A program made the position numbers and the translations under genes. From positions 310,001 through 374,000 of the forward strand of contig CAOLHI010001314.1 in assembly GCA_948474755.1 (NCBI GenBank): a stretch of 64,000 nucleotides of DNA. The letters are read 5' to 3'. Source of the DNA: Ctenosaura bakeri (Eukaryota > Chordata > Lepidosauria > Squamata > Iguanidae). Under the pieces are notes generated by a model. It was not told where the DNA came from and did no database searches. It saw only the letters and a list, made by a program, of their open reading frames with translations. Position 1 is the stretch's first letter. Each line of letters opens with the position of its first letter. Shown in pieces: positions 36,199 through 49,400 of this stretch.

Positions 36199-36922
36199 AT
36201 TGAGATCTAGAAGCTTGCACTTTTCCATGTTAAAAAGAAAGCAAGCTGAGAGTTTTGAGAAGAGTGCCTAATGAGCTCTAGCACTATATGTTCTTTTTCT
36301 GGAAAGAGTTGCAGTGCAGACAGGATGATGAAGAATTATGAGTCAGCCCTTCTGTAGTTCTTCACTCGTGGTCTCTTTCCTCAGTAGCTTTCCTTGAAAG
36401 AAAGCTGGATATAGGACGTTTATTGGCTTCAAAGAACAGAACTGAATACAGAGCTAAATACAAAGACTTTTTTTTATTACTGAACCTGACCCTTTTCTAT
36501 AGTGCCTGCTGTTTGCTTTGGTCAAAATGTCTTCTTTTTAGTTAAGTTGGGATCTTGTTTTGCCCGAAGGATCATTATAGTCATCTATTGTACCCCCTCC
36601 AACCACCAGTTACACATATCACTAATATCACAGTTATGTAATACAATGTGAAAATATTTTTTTCCAGTGGATATGGAGCAATGGCTACAGTTTGGAAAAG
36701 CTTCTTTTCTCTTGGAAGTGAGTAAAGCCTGATGTCAGTGAGGTGCTGAATCCATTCTGGGTTTCAGCCCGAATTCTAAGGAATAATCTAGATTACTGAG
36801 CCCCATCCGCCCCCCGCCCCCAAATCCCCCTCTTGGACTTGAAAATTCCCTGGAATAAATTCAGTGCCTCACTGAGATGGAAGCCACTAGTTGTTACTGC
36901 TGGGAGATGCCATTCTGAAAAA

Positions 36923-37103
36923 GGCCATTTCTGCACTAGACTATTAAAGTGCTGTTATTCCACTTTCAACGTCCTATGGAATCCTGGGGTTTGCAGTTTA
37001 GGGAGGGGCCTTTGAGGCCCCTCCCTAAACTGCAAACCCCAGGATTCCATAGGACGTTGAAAGTGGAGTAATAGCATCATAATAGTCTAGTACGGAAATG
37101 GCC
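36923..37103. mobile_element. Palindromic Harbinger-like MITE next to the start-codon exon
   Basis: Arms GGCCATTTCTGCACTAGACT and AGTCTAGTACGGAAATGGCC with 3-bp duplication AAA. It ends 183 bases before the exon at 37287. Confidence 0.9.
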
Positions 37104-37286
37104 AAAGTAACTTTTCCAAGTTCTGATGATGGGAAGTACTTCATAGTGTCCTTTGAGCCAGGGCAGGAGATCCATCATGGCTATTTCTGCCAGCCAGACT
37201 CACAAAGACTTTTGTGTCAGTTTGAAAGTGATCCAAAGGTCACTTAAAACCCTTTTTTCCCCTCCCTTTTATTTCCTTTTCTGTAG

Positions 37287-37411
37287 GATCAGAATTTGGC
37301 TGTAACATCCCTGTTTGCCAAGGACAGTAGCCAACGATGGGAGTGGCACTTCTTTTGCAACGTGCGGGGAAGCTAATTCGTTCCCTCTGGATAAGCCTGA
37401 TCTTCATGGAG
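37287..37411 (+). CDS. Receptor exon with start codon and signal peptide
   Basis: The acceptor is a long pyrimidine tract ending CTGTAG at 37286. About 50 bases of 5' UTR precede ATG at 37337, which has A at -3 and G at +4. An in-frame TAG sits at 37328-37330, so this is the first possible ATG of the frame in this exon. It encodes 25 residues, starting MGVALLLQR and ending [10 protein letters not shown], with basic residues followed by a hydrophobic stretch as in a signal peptide. The donor is GAG|GTGAGA at 37412, phase 0. Because the exon starts with an acceptor, at least one untranslated exon must lie upstream. Confidence 0.85.
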
Positions 37412-40400
37412 GTGAGAACATCAAAGCATCCAGATAATGAGGACAGAGATCATGGTGGGAATGGTGTGGACAATGTTGCCAGGGCAGTTTTTGGTCTCTC
37501 TGCTGGAGAGTCTGCCTGGCCCACAGACAATGTTAGGTCCAATACAAACAAGTAGGAAGCTTCTTTTGCTGCTAGATACTTCTGTTTCGTTCCTCTTTCT
37601 TTGTAAAGCTGCATCTAATATATAAAAGTCAAAGACTGCCTGTTTGTCCGTGTCAGGCAGAAAACCTCATATGATTGGCTGCCTTAGAGGATTCTGTAAG
37701 ATCCTGGGGTTGGCAATTTAGAGAGAGGCCTTGAGAATTCTCAGTCACAGAGCTCTTGGGCCTCAGGCTGGTTGCTATGGAGGTGAGGCCTAGCAGCAAG
37801 GAGGAGGGCAGCATATTCCCTCAGAAACCCAACCTCTGTATGTTAACAACTCTGAATACAGATTGGATTGGGGAATATGGGGAAAGGTTACAAGTACTGG
37901 ACAAGACAGTTTGGGAAATTAGAGACATAGGCCCTTTCCACAAGGGGAAATAACACATGATAGCGCGATCTCTGTGGGAGGTCATCTACACCGTAAAGTG
38001 GATTAGGGTGGATTACTTTAGAGTAATTCCACATCCCAATCCGTGCTAGGGTGCCCGGAAGTGGTGGCGCCGTGTGCTTTTTAAAAACCACTTTTTATGT
38101 TGTTTTTAAAAGGCATGGGGCATGCAGCCCCGTGCAGCTGTGTCGCAGCGCACGGTGTGGATTTGCAGGCATGTGCAAGGGCATGCGGGCAGATCTGCCA
38201 GGGGCAGGATTTCCAGCTGGTGAGGTTCTCCAGTTGGTGGAGAGCCTCCACCAGTCGTAAGCCACCATTTTGGGCACTGCCGGATGATGCGGGACGCCGA
38301 CGAGTGTGGAGCAGCGAAACGCGCTGCTCCACGTGGCGACGGACTAAGGTAAGCTCCATTTCAGCGTGGCTTCCCCTGTTTCTCCGCCCGCATGTGGAAA
38401 GGGCCATAGAATCTCAAACCTGTGTATTTCAACCGCATCTAATTCCTAAGGTAAGGTAAGGTAATTCCTAAGGTATTTCTAACAAGTATTAGCTATAAGA
38501 AAATAGGATCCCAGGCAACGCCGGGTATGTACGTGAATTTCTTTTAAAACAATTGCTGCTTTTCACTTTAATTCTGTGAAAGGATTGCTGCACTGCCCTG
38601 CATGCTTTCCAGGATGACAGTTGCTCAATCAGTGGCTGATGGCAAAAGAAGCTGCACATCCCAGCACCCTCTTCAAGTGGATGATGGGAGAGCTTCACGG
38701 AGAAGAACAATTTGATGCTGCAACAGAGCCAGGAGGATAGAAATAACAAGTTGTGCTGGCCAATTAGATATTACAGAAGTAAACAAAAAAAGGAAAATGC
38801 AGAAAGCGGGCAGAGCCCAAATACCCCAAAGGCACTAGATCCTATCTCATCTTGGAAGCTAAGCAGAGTCTGCTTTGGTTAGTACTTGGATGGGAGACCA
38901 CCCATGAATACCAGGTACTGTAGGCTATGTTTCAGAGGAAGGAGGTGGCAAAACAGCCACTTTTTCCTTGCCTAAGAAAACCCTACGAAATTCATGGAGT
39001 CACCACAAGTTGACAGGCAACTTGCTGGCACAGAGAGAGAGAGAGAAAGGGGAAATAAATGCAAAATAATATACAGAAAAAGTGACTGACAGTGGAAAAC
39101 TTTTGATAGATGGAAGGAGAGGAGGCAAGGCTATGGAAATGAGGACACACATCATGCAAGAGTGGTGAGAGGAGGTGTAAACAGTAGCACTCCAGGAAAC
39201 GCACCAGACAAAAGCAGCAACACCAGCCAGCGACATTAAAGTCACACTTCATAAACTGTTTGCAAAACTTGCTTCTTGGCAGAAGAAGAAGAAATTGTTC
39301 CTGGTTATTGCTTTCATTGGATGAACAGAAATTTAAAATGCAAATTGATCATCACACAGTCTGAGGCCATTTCTGCACTAGGCTGTTAGAGGGCTATGAT
39401 TCCACTTTCAACATCCTCTGGAATCCTGGGGTTTGCAGTTTCGGGAGGGGCCAGTCGGCCCCTCCCGAAACTGCAAACCCCAGGATTCCAGAAGATGTTG
39501 AAAGTGGAATCATAGCGCTCTAACAGCCTAGTGCGGAAATGGCCTGAGATAAACGCTGCCACTTTTAGCAGCTTTAGTCTGTGGTGGCACTTTCAGAGAT
39601 TCTCAGCATGTTTGCTTTCCTAAATGCAAAAAGAGCAACCTTCTTGTTCCTTTGATATGTTTGAAAGTCTCTGGGAAATGTTCACTGAAAACACAGAAGC
39701 AAAAGAGATTGCCGAACACTTGGAGACTGGCGCGGGGGAGAGCTAATAGCAAAAGTTCTAGAGCTAAGCAGAAAGTAGGTTGCCTCCTTATTAGGGTCTC
39801 TCAGACAAAGGCTTTATTCCTTCCCCAGGAGGCGTTGAAAAGAATACAAACAGCTTGACATTTTCAGCCAGACTTGGCAGTCCCTACTGATGGACATGAA
39901 GTTAATAGTCCAAACAGGTTTTTGGACTACAGCTGCCAGAATTCTCCAGCCACCTGCCATGGTGGCGAAGAGATTCTGGGAACTATAGTCCAAAACAAAA
40001 CAAAACCTTTCCCCAAGTGCTGAGCATCTTCTAGCTCCATCTAGATTAGGCAGGCTAAATTATTTGGAGGATGGCTTTCTCATTACCAGGATACGACCAT
40101 GTAGAAAGGAAAGATAACATGAATCTAGTGCAGTGCCTGCCATGAAACGGAGCAAGCGAGCTGGCCACTAGAATATAAGAAATAAATGTAGCTTCCCCCC
40201 ACCGCTAAATGGCTGCAGAAGTTATTGCCAGCACTGAAAGGTTGCCTCCAGGGGAGGGCAAAGAGCACCCTTGGGCACCCTTAAATATTCAAATATTAAT
40301 TTGAATATTAAAGGCTTCCGAAGGCTATGATTCAAATCCCCACTCAGACACTGGGTAACCTTGGGCAAGTCACATTCTCTCAGCCACAGAAGAAGGCAAA

Positions 40401-43400
40401 GGCAAACTCCCTCTGAACAAATCTTGCCAAAAAGCCCTCCTATGATAGGTTCACCTTGGGGTTGCCATAAGTCAGAAAAAGGCACATAACAACAAAGTGA
40501 TGCTCACGCGAGGAGGTTCTTTCTAGTCATCTTGTCTCTCCCCTTTGAATATTGATTTACAGCAACCCTAAGGCAAACCTATCTTGAGGTTTTTCTTGGC
40601 AGTATTTGTTGCCTTTGCCTTTCTCTGAGGCTGAGAGAATGTGATTTGCCTGAGGTAGCCCAGTGAGTTTCCATGGCTGAGAGGGCGTTCAAGCTCTGGT
40701 TTCTAGTGTCATAGTTTGGGCATGCACACATGCATTCTGCCATGTCCCTCGGTGCTCACACGCCTCCTGCCACGTCCCTGGCAAAAGCAACATGGCAGCA
40801 AGCTTGTGCGTGCACCAACTGCTCCCTTGTTTTCAAACAGAGGAGTAATTTCAGCACCCACAACCCCCCGGCTGCTGCGTCCCTGTTGCTGCCACTGCTA
40901 TTGGTGCGCAGCAGCAGAGCTTCGTGGATCCCCTGTGAGGGCTCTGTGAACCCTCAAGGGTCTGTGGAGTCGAGCTTAAGAACCCCTGCACTATTCCCAA
41001 GTAGCAGAACTTTTATATGAGTGAGACATTAGCTGTACTTTGTTTTGGGCCATTTCCGCACTGGACTGTTATAGCGCGATGATTCCACTTTCAACATCCT
41101 ATGGAATCCTGGGGTTTGCAGTTTCAGGAGGGGCTGGCCAGTACTTCCCAGAACTGCAAACCCCAGGATTCCATAGGATGTTGAAAGTGGAATCATAGCG
41201 CTATAACAGTCCAGTGCGGAAATAGCCTTGAATTTGTTGCAAGCCGCTTTGGGTCCCATGCCAGGAGAAAGGCAGGATACAAATTAAATCAATAAATAAA
41301 CTAAGCAGAAGCAGGTTGACCAAGGTGGGATGGGCGAAGCGCCATTGCTTAAATCCACCTGATGGTAATGGTCTTCCCATTTGGGTGGGTGGGTTTTGTT
41401 GCAGAGCTGCCGTGCCAAGGTTTTGGAAAAGACATTGGAGCAGTGGATGCGGTACAAGGACGAGTGCTTTAAGAAAATGGCAAGCGATCCCTATCCCTCA
41501 GGTGAGAGACTTTCCTTTCTTTGGCAATGGGTGTTAGTGGTTTAAAGTAGTGAGAAGATGCATTCAGTTTCATAGAGTCTTAGAGCTGGAAGGGACCACA
41601 AGGGCCATCCAGGCCAGCTCCTGGCCATGCAGGAATAGACAACTAAAGCACTCCTCAGTCATGTAGGGATGTGAGGGGGGGCGATTTGCCCCAGGTAGCA
41701 ATGTTTCTGGGGCGTCCCAGCCCATAGCCATGCCCCTGCGTGCCCAGGCCACATCCCCGCGCACTGCAGCCATGCCTCCACGCCCCACAGCCACACCCCA
41801 CACATAGTGGCCACACCCCTCGTGTCGTAGCCACACCCCCTCTTGCCCTCCCTCCACACACTCCAAGCTCCACCACTGACACTCCTGAAGATGCCCATCC
41901 AACTTCTGTTATAAGACCTCCAAAGAAGGAGACTCCACCACTCTCTGAGGCTGACTGTTCAACTCTCTGACAGCTTTTACAGTAAAGTTCTTCCTAATGT
42001 TTAGCTGGAATCTATTCTCTTGTAATTTGAATCAAAATTACCATATCACCCATTCGGAACAGAGGTATTTTCAGCTGCACTGGACTTCCCTTATATGCTC
42101 TTTGTATTGCTAATCCAGTGGAGAGTAAACTATGGCCATCTCCACACTACTCGGTTATAGTGCTATCATTCCACTTTCAACATCCTACTGGCCCCCTCCC
42201 TGGAACTGCAAACCCCAGAATTCCATAGGAGGTTGAAAGTGGAATGATAGTGTTATAAGAGTGTCGTGCGGAAATGTTCATAGATACGCCTAAGTCCTTT
42301 TGTTAGTCCTGAGTAGAGCACGGCCATTCAGTTATTGGGACTTACCGGTACCTATGTCATCATTCAACATTTTGATACATTGACACAATCAACATTCAAT
42401 TAATATTGACTGAATAGGTCTACTTTAGCAGGAACTAGAGATGCCAAGCCATAGACAGACAGACAGATGTAGTTTTCAAACCCTTGTCAAAGGCAGACAT
42501 GAAAATCCTGAGAATGCTGCTGATGTTTCCAAAATTTGTAGTTAGCCATTCTGTGACTCTAACCCAGGGCTTTCCAAATGGTGTGCCGTGACACATTAGT
42601 GTGTTGCCAACAATCTTGGAAATGTATGTTATTTAGAAATCATATATTTTTAAAAATATATGAAAGTTTTTCATGAGAGACGTTGTGTCCCCATACATTT
42701 TGTTGTTACAATTTAGGTATGTGTCTGTATCTCTCATAAGGGGTTAGTTTAACTTCCAGTTTGCTAGTAAAACTGAATTACTGTGTCGCAAAACAATGCA
42801 TGTCTAAAAAGTGTGTCACCAACATGGAAAGTTTGGAAAGCCCTGCCTAGCCTAAGAGTGTAAAAAAAGCTGGGCTGGATAAAGGCCGATATGCTCCAGC
42901 AACACAGTGGCCAACTAGTTGTCTATGGGAAGCTCATAAGCAGAATATTAGTGCAGCAACTAATATTTTTTAATCCCCCTGTCTATGCTTGAGGATACCA
43001 AACCTACCTTCTGTTTGTAATTAGAATGGAGATTACATGCAAATCTTTGGAATAATGTGCTGAGACAAATTGCTCCTCTCTTTTGCCAACTTGATTGACA
43101 TTTCCCTTGTGCCTATACCATCAGAGCTTGGAAAAGATACTTTTTGGACTACAGTTCCCAGCATCCCCAGTCAGCATGGCCAACAGCAATGCCTGTGAGG
43201 AATTCTGAGAGTTTTATTCCGCAAAAGTAACTTTTCTAAGCACCAGTTATTGGTACTGTTACAATTTCCTGTATACTCTCTGATACTTACTGTCAAAGTG
43301 GATTGTGGTATAAATATATATATATAGAATCAATTATTGTATACATTTTGACAAAGTTAATAAAAATAACTTAAAGGGAAACTGCAGACATGATGATGAT

Positions 43401-46400
43401 GTTTGTTCCCTAACAGCTAACGCGTGTGGCATCATGTTGATCCATTACAGCAAAGAAAGCACATGGGACTCATACAGCTAAGGCATGCTGCAAAGGGTCC
43501 CAATTCCCATGGATCAGTCCATTGACGTGCATGCGCTCAAATCTAGCCTGCCTCATTTAAAAGTTTGGAATATAGGAAAGAATTGGTCTGAGCTTATGGA
43601 GCTGGCCCGTGGGGAGAGAGGGGCTGTGTTAAAAGCACTGGACTCAAGTGATCGAGTTCTGGGTTCCCTTTGAGCCGTGACACTCACTGGGCAGTGTTGG
43701 GCCAATCGGATTCTTTTTCAGTGTGACCTAATTTGCAGGGTTGTTGTGGGGTAAAGAGCAGGGCAGGAGGAGAGCCACTTGCACCATAACGAGAGGATAG
43801 AAATATAGCAGAGGAATAATAAATAACATCAGCCGTAGTTTACTCACATCGCTCTCAGGACATCACAGCATAGCTCAGGACTGGGGAACCTGAAACCTTC
43901 TAGAAGATGTTGGACTCCAGTTCCCATCTGCCTCTGCCGGCCTAGCCAATAGTGAGGGACAATGGGAATAGTACTTCATGAACAACTGGAGCGCCAAAGA
44001 TTCCCCATTCTTGAAATACGTAAGTAGTGTAGCATGTCCTAATGTAGACCTGATGGAGATGCCACTTGGGTTAGTCTTCTAAACCAGTCATTCTGAACAT
44101 TGGTTCTCCAGACATTACTGGACTAACAACTCCCAGCATGGTTGGACCACCAACACTCCCAACACTAGCCATGCTAATTGAGACTTATTGGGGAGTTGAA
44201 GCCCATCAGCCAAGGTTGTGAATTACAGTTCTGGTCATGCTGCTCCTGCTGGGAAGTTGATATTTTTGTTTTCAGAGCTCGATAAGGGTAATACTCACTT
44301 ATGAAAGGAGTGATAAATTCATGTTGCGCTTCCTTCCTGACAAGAGAGCTGTTGTGTCTGGAGATGTGCCTACAGCTTAGCAGGAAACAATCAAGCCACA
44401 TGGAAGTATTTTTAATGGGAGAATTTATTTTACCAAAAGAAAAACAAAGAAAAAAATTAGGAAGGAAGTAGAGGTTATGCACTGGGGACAGTGACTCAGT
44501 AACTCAGTAGGAAGTTATTGAGGGGTTTAACTTGCACTTTCCCCATCTCTGAGTCTGCAAAGCTTTTCCCTCCCCTACTCATGAAAAGCCTACTTGCAAA
44601 GGCATATGAAGACAAAGTGGAAAAGAAGAGATCTTTAAGGAAAGCTATTCTTCTAAGCAAGCAATCTTTCATTAGCAAAGGGGTATCTTGTACATAAAGT
44701 CACGTTCTTTCAGTCATTACTGAGGAATAGTTAGAAAATTACAAAACAGTCTAAGTCATATCCAGCCAAGGTTAGAAAGAAATTCTTAACATGACTAACA
44801 GGACACTCCTACTCTACTAACGAAATGAATTTCAACAGAAAGAAATATAAAGTCCTATATTTAGGCAGAAAAAATGGAATGCACAAATACAGGATGGGGG
44901 ACACGTGGCTGGATAACAGTAAATGTGAAAGGGATCTAGGAGTCTTGGTGGACCACACACTGAACATGAGTCAGCAGTGTGATGCAGCAGCCAAGAAAGC
45001 CAATGCGATTCTTGGTTGCATCAATAGGAGTATGGTGTCTAGGTCAAGGGAGGTAGTGGTACCACTCTATTCTGCTATGGTCAGACCTCATCTGGAATAC
45101 TATGTCCAGTTCTGGGCACCTTATTTCAAGAAGGATATTGACAAGCTGGAACGTGTCCAGAGGAGGGCGATCAAAATGGTGGAGGGTCTGGAAACCATGT
45201 CCTATGAAGAGCTGGGTATGTTTAGTCTGCAGAAGAGAAGGTTAAGAAGGGACATGATAGCCATGTTTAAATATTTGAAGGGATGCCATGTAGAGGAGGG
45301 AGTGGGCTTGTTTTCCGCTGCTCCAGAGACTAGGACAGGGAGCAATGGATTCAAGCGGCAGGAAAGGACATTCCACCTGAATTCCAGAAAGAACTTCCAG
45401 ATGGTCAGAGCTGTCTAGCAGTGGAATACGCTGCCTCAGAATGAGGTGGAGTCTCCTTCTCTGGAGGTTTTTAAGCAGAGGCTGGATGGCCACCTGTTAG
45501 GACTGTTTTGATGTGGGTTCCTGCATGGCAGAGGTTGGACTGGATGGCCCCTGGGGTCTCTTCCAACTCTATGATTCTATGATACTCATGATACAAATGG
45601 GTTCTTGGTCTTTGGATGTTCAAGGGAAGCTGGGAGTTTGGACCTCTTTGTCCAGCCTGTGACCAAGCTCGCTGAGGGATGGTGAAGCATGCAACTTCCT
45701 TACATCAGTCCCAAAATCTCTCGAGTCAGTCTTCCTCATGCTTCATGACACCATCTTTTGCAACCTCTCATCTTGGAAGCATCTTGAAGCTTCCACACTT
45801 CTCCCCAACCTGGTCATCCTCATTGGGCAATTGTCTCTTGTGATCTCTATTGCTCCTATAGTGATGCTGACCCTCAATAAATGTAACATAAACCATCACA
45901 TCATTAACCCTTGGTTTACCTGGAGGAGAGATGACATCCCTCAGGTACATTACCCAGATAATTGGAGCGCTCATTATCACAAATTAGTCTTAGGGCAAGT
46001 CATGCCTGAACTCTGCCTATAGGCTGAGATGACTAAACTGAGATCGTCCCACTTCAGACACATCATGAGAAGATGTAACTCGCTAGAAGAGGCAATAATG
46101 CTTGGTAGAAGGTAGAGCCAGTGTGCCCTAATGGTTGGAGTGCTGAACTACAACTGTGGGGACCAGCGTTGATTCCCATTTGGCCATGGAAACTGCTGGG
46201 TGACCTTGGGTGCATCACACATTCTCAGCCCCAGAAAACCCTGTGATAGCTTTGCCTTAGGGTTGCCTTAAGTTGGAAACAACTTGGAGGCACACAATAA
46301 CAACAACAACAAGGTAGAAGGCAATAGGAAAAGAGGAAGACCACATTACAGAGGGATAGACTCAGGCCTTTTCGGCACAAGGGGACTGTGCCGCTGTGGG

Positions 46401-49400
46401 GCCAGGATGGCAGCAGTCGGCTGGTCATGTTTCTGCATGACATTGTCACCAGCCCACCGCTGTCTTGCCTCCAAGTGGCATGTGAGTGTAGTATTTGCAA
46501 AATGGGGGGAAAAAATCCATTTTACACCCACCATCATGCAGCACTGCCGCCGTTCCTGGCTGTGCAGAAGGGTGGAAGCGTGCTGGCCAGGCCTCCCTCC
46601 CCAGTGCAGCAATGGCAAGTGGCCAGCTACACTGCAGAAGGGAAGAGACAGGGCCAAGTGTGCTCCCCTTTGCAGCGACCCAGTGAGGTGCGGAGGGAGC
46701 ATTCCTAGCATGCTCCCTTTCCTTGCCGGGGCTGCAATGGAAGGACTTGCTGGAGCCCCGTTGTGTGGAAATGGCCTCAGTCAAGGAAGCCACAGCCCTG
46801 AGTGTGCGAGGCTTGAGCTGGGCTACTGATGATAGAGTGACTTGGAGGTCTTAATTCATGGGGTCACTAGAAATCCAAAGTTGACTTGAGGGCTGTTAAC
46901 AATGGATACTGTCACAGGGTCATTCCTGAACAGTCAAATTAGCTGAAGTGATTGGAGGTGGGCTGAATGGCTGGCCTGGCAATATTTGTGTTCTTATGAG
47001 GAAACTTTGGGATCTGGAGGTGGAATGACTTGTGTTTTAGTTGAGACAGAGTTTGAAGGAAAGTTATTTTTTGGACTGCAACTCTGAGCACCCAGCAGCT
47101 TCAGGATTCTGAGAGGTATAGTAAAAAATTAAACTTCTCCAATCTCTTTTACAAGCTCTGGGCTGAAGTGTATCCCTCAGGGCACAGGGCTTCTCGAAGT
47201 TACAGATATGCTGTTCAGCAGAATGGCTTCCAGTTTCATCCCCACAAATGTTGTGCTATATTTGTATCTGCATTAAATTTTTATGAAGGCATCGTCATCT
47301 ATTCCAAATAGGGTTGTGCTGTTTCTGGAACTTCTCACTGCTTGGGAAATTGGGTAGCCTATGTCAGTATTAAGGCTGCTCAAACACATCTCTCCGAGGC
47401 CATCCTTTCCATGAAGAATGTGTGCTACTTGTGAGTCTCCCTGTAGGCAGAATAATCCAAAGCAGGGCTTTCACTTTCTTTATTTCACGGCTTCTCCAAA
47501 AACACCACCCACCTCCACAGACTGGAATAAAATGCTAGAGATGGACCGCAGTTGGGAAGCAATCTAGCTCACCTTTCCATGCAGGCTTCTGCCAGTGTGT
47601 AGTCCTGGAATGGGACAACCACATATTGTCTGCCTGAATATCTCCAGCAAAGGAGAGTCCACCACTTTCCCAGGGAGATTCTTCCACTGCCCAGCATTTA
47701 TTTCTCACTGAGAAGTTTCTCCTAAGCTTAATTTTCTTTCCTTGCCATTTCCACCCATTGGTTTTATCCTACAGCAGTGGAGAATACACCTCTCCTCTAA
47801 GGCTATTTCTGCACTAGACTGTTATAGGGCTATTATTCTACTTTCAACATCCTATGGAACCCTGGGGTTTGCCTTTGAGGCCCCTCCCTAAACTGCAAAC
47901 CCAAGGATTCCATAGGATGTTGAAAGTGGAATAATAGTGCTATAACAGTCTAGTGCAGAAATGGCCTAAGGTAGGAGTAGGGGACCTTTGGCCTTCCCAA
48001 TGTTTATTCCAGAGCTCTCATCCAAAGCTTGGAAAAACTACTTTTTAAAATACTCTTTTACCTAATGCTCCCTGACCAGCCAACCAAATTTCACTGCTCT
48101 TTCTTTCAGGGATCTTTTGCAACCGGACATTTGACATGTATGCGTGTTGGCCAGATGGGAGCCCAGGCGCCATCGTCAATGTCTCCTGCCCTTTCTATCT
48201 GCCCTGGTATGAAAAAGGTAAGGTGGTTTCTTCTTCGTCTTCTTCTTTTTTTAAGATTATTTATTAGTTTTCAAACAGACAGATCACTAAGGTGCTATTG
48301 GAATTTATTCACTTGGTTCTCTGCACCTTTTCCACCTCCCTTCCCAAATCAAAGCCCTGTTCAGGCCTGTGTGGAATCTCTTTGGTTGTCCTACAAGTCT
48401 ACATCATATCTTACAAACATACATTTGCTCAGTGTCTGTACTCCTGATTGGCTCATCCTTTTTCTCTCTCTGTGGATAAGTCCAACCACTCAAGCCATTT
48501 CCACACTAGACTGGCCCCTCTCGAAACTGCAAACCCCAGGATTCCATAGGATATTGAAAGTGGGATAATAGTGCTATAACAGTCTAGTGTGGAAACGGCC
48601 TCAGTTACAGCAGGCTGAAGTCTGCATTAGATGGAAATATGAAGATCTCAGGGAACAAGAGCTGTCCTTGGTCCTGAAATGTCAGACCTGCAAGACTCAT
48701 TCAATATTATTGTGTCATGAGGCTGCTGATGCAATGGATACCAACTGCTGTTAAGTGCCCCCTTCTCATCGCCTTGGTGGTTAATTTATCAGATCGCATA
48801 CCTTGTCTTCATAACAATATATTTTTTTAAAAAAATATTTAATTTATGTGCCTCCTCCTTCCTGACATAGGGTCCAAGCTGGCTTACAACCAATTAGAAC
48901 AAAGTGCAGCTAAAATCATTTGTATCTTACAATACAAAGGTTGTTTAAAAAAAAAAGAATTCTATTAAAAAACCCAAAGTAAAACAATTTACATGATTTT
49001 TAAAAAATACAGCAGACTCCATTAACAGAGCCTTCAGCCACATGAGTTAAGAGCCAAAGATCTCCCTAAATAAAAAGATCTTTGCCTGCAACCAGAAAGA
49101 GAGTGGAGAGGAAGCCAACTGGTCCTCCCATGGGAGGCCGTTCTGTAGCTTGGAAGCAGCCATCAAGAAGGCCTTCTCCTCCCTCCTCACCGACCTTTCC
49201 TGTGATGATGGTGGGACTGAGAGGAAGCCCTCCCTTGAGGGTCTTGGGCAGGCTCCTGTTGGGAGATATAATCCTTCATATAGTCTGCATCCAGTCCATA
49301 TCCATCCATCCATCCATCCATCCATCCATCCATCCATCCACCCATCCATCCATCCACCCATCCACCCATCCATCACTTTATTTATATCCTGCCTTTCTCC

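Larger units (their letters stand above)
45945..46895 (+). mobile_element. BovB/RTE-type LINE remnant split by a SINE and a Harbinger-like element
   Basis: Pieces at about 45945-46112, 46313-46364 and 46777-46895 match the RTE tail (CATCATGAGAAGATG; GGCAATAGGAAAAGAGGAAG; GTTGACTTGAGGGC). Insertions at 46113-46312 and 46365-46776 are flanked by target duplications, giving the order of events. Confidence 0.7.

Noticed and set aside
38850..38940. Possible 5S rRNA gene
   Set aside because: Several changes from 5S, and the segment runs straight into a SINE tail.
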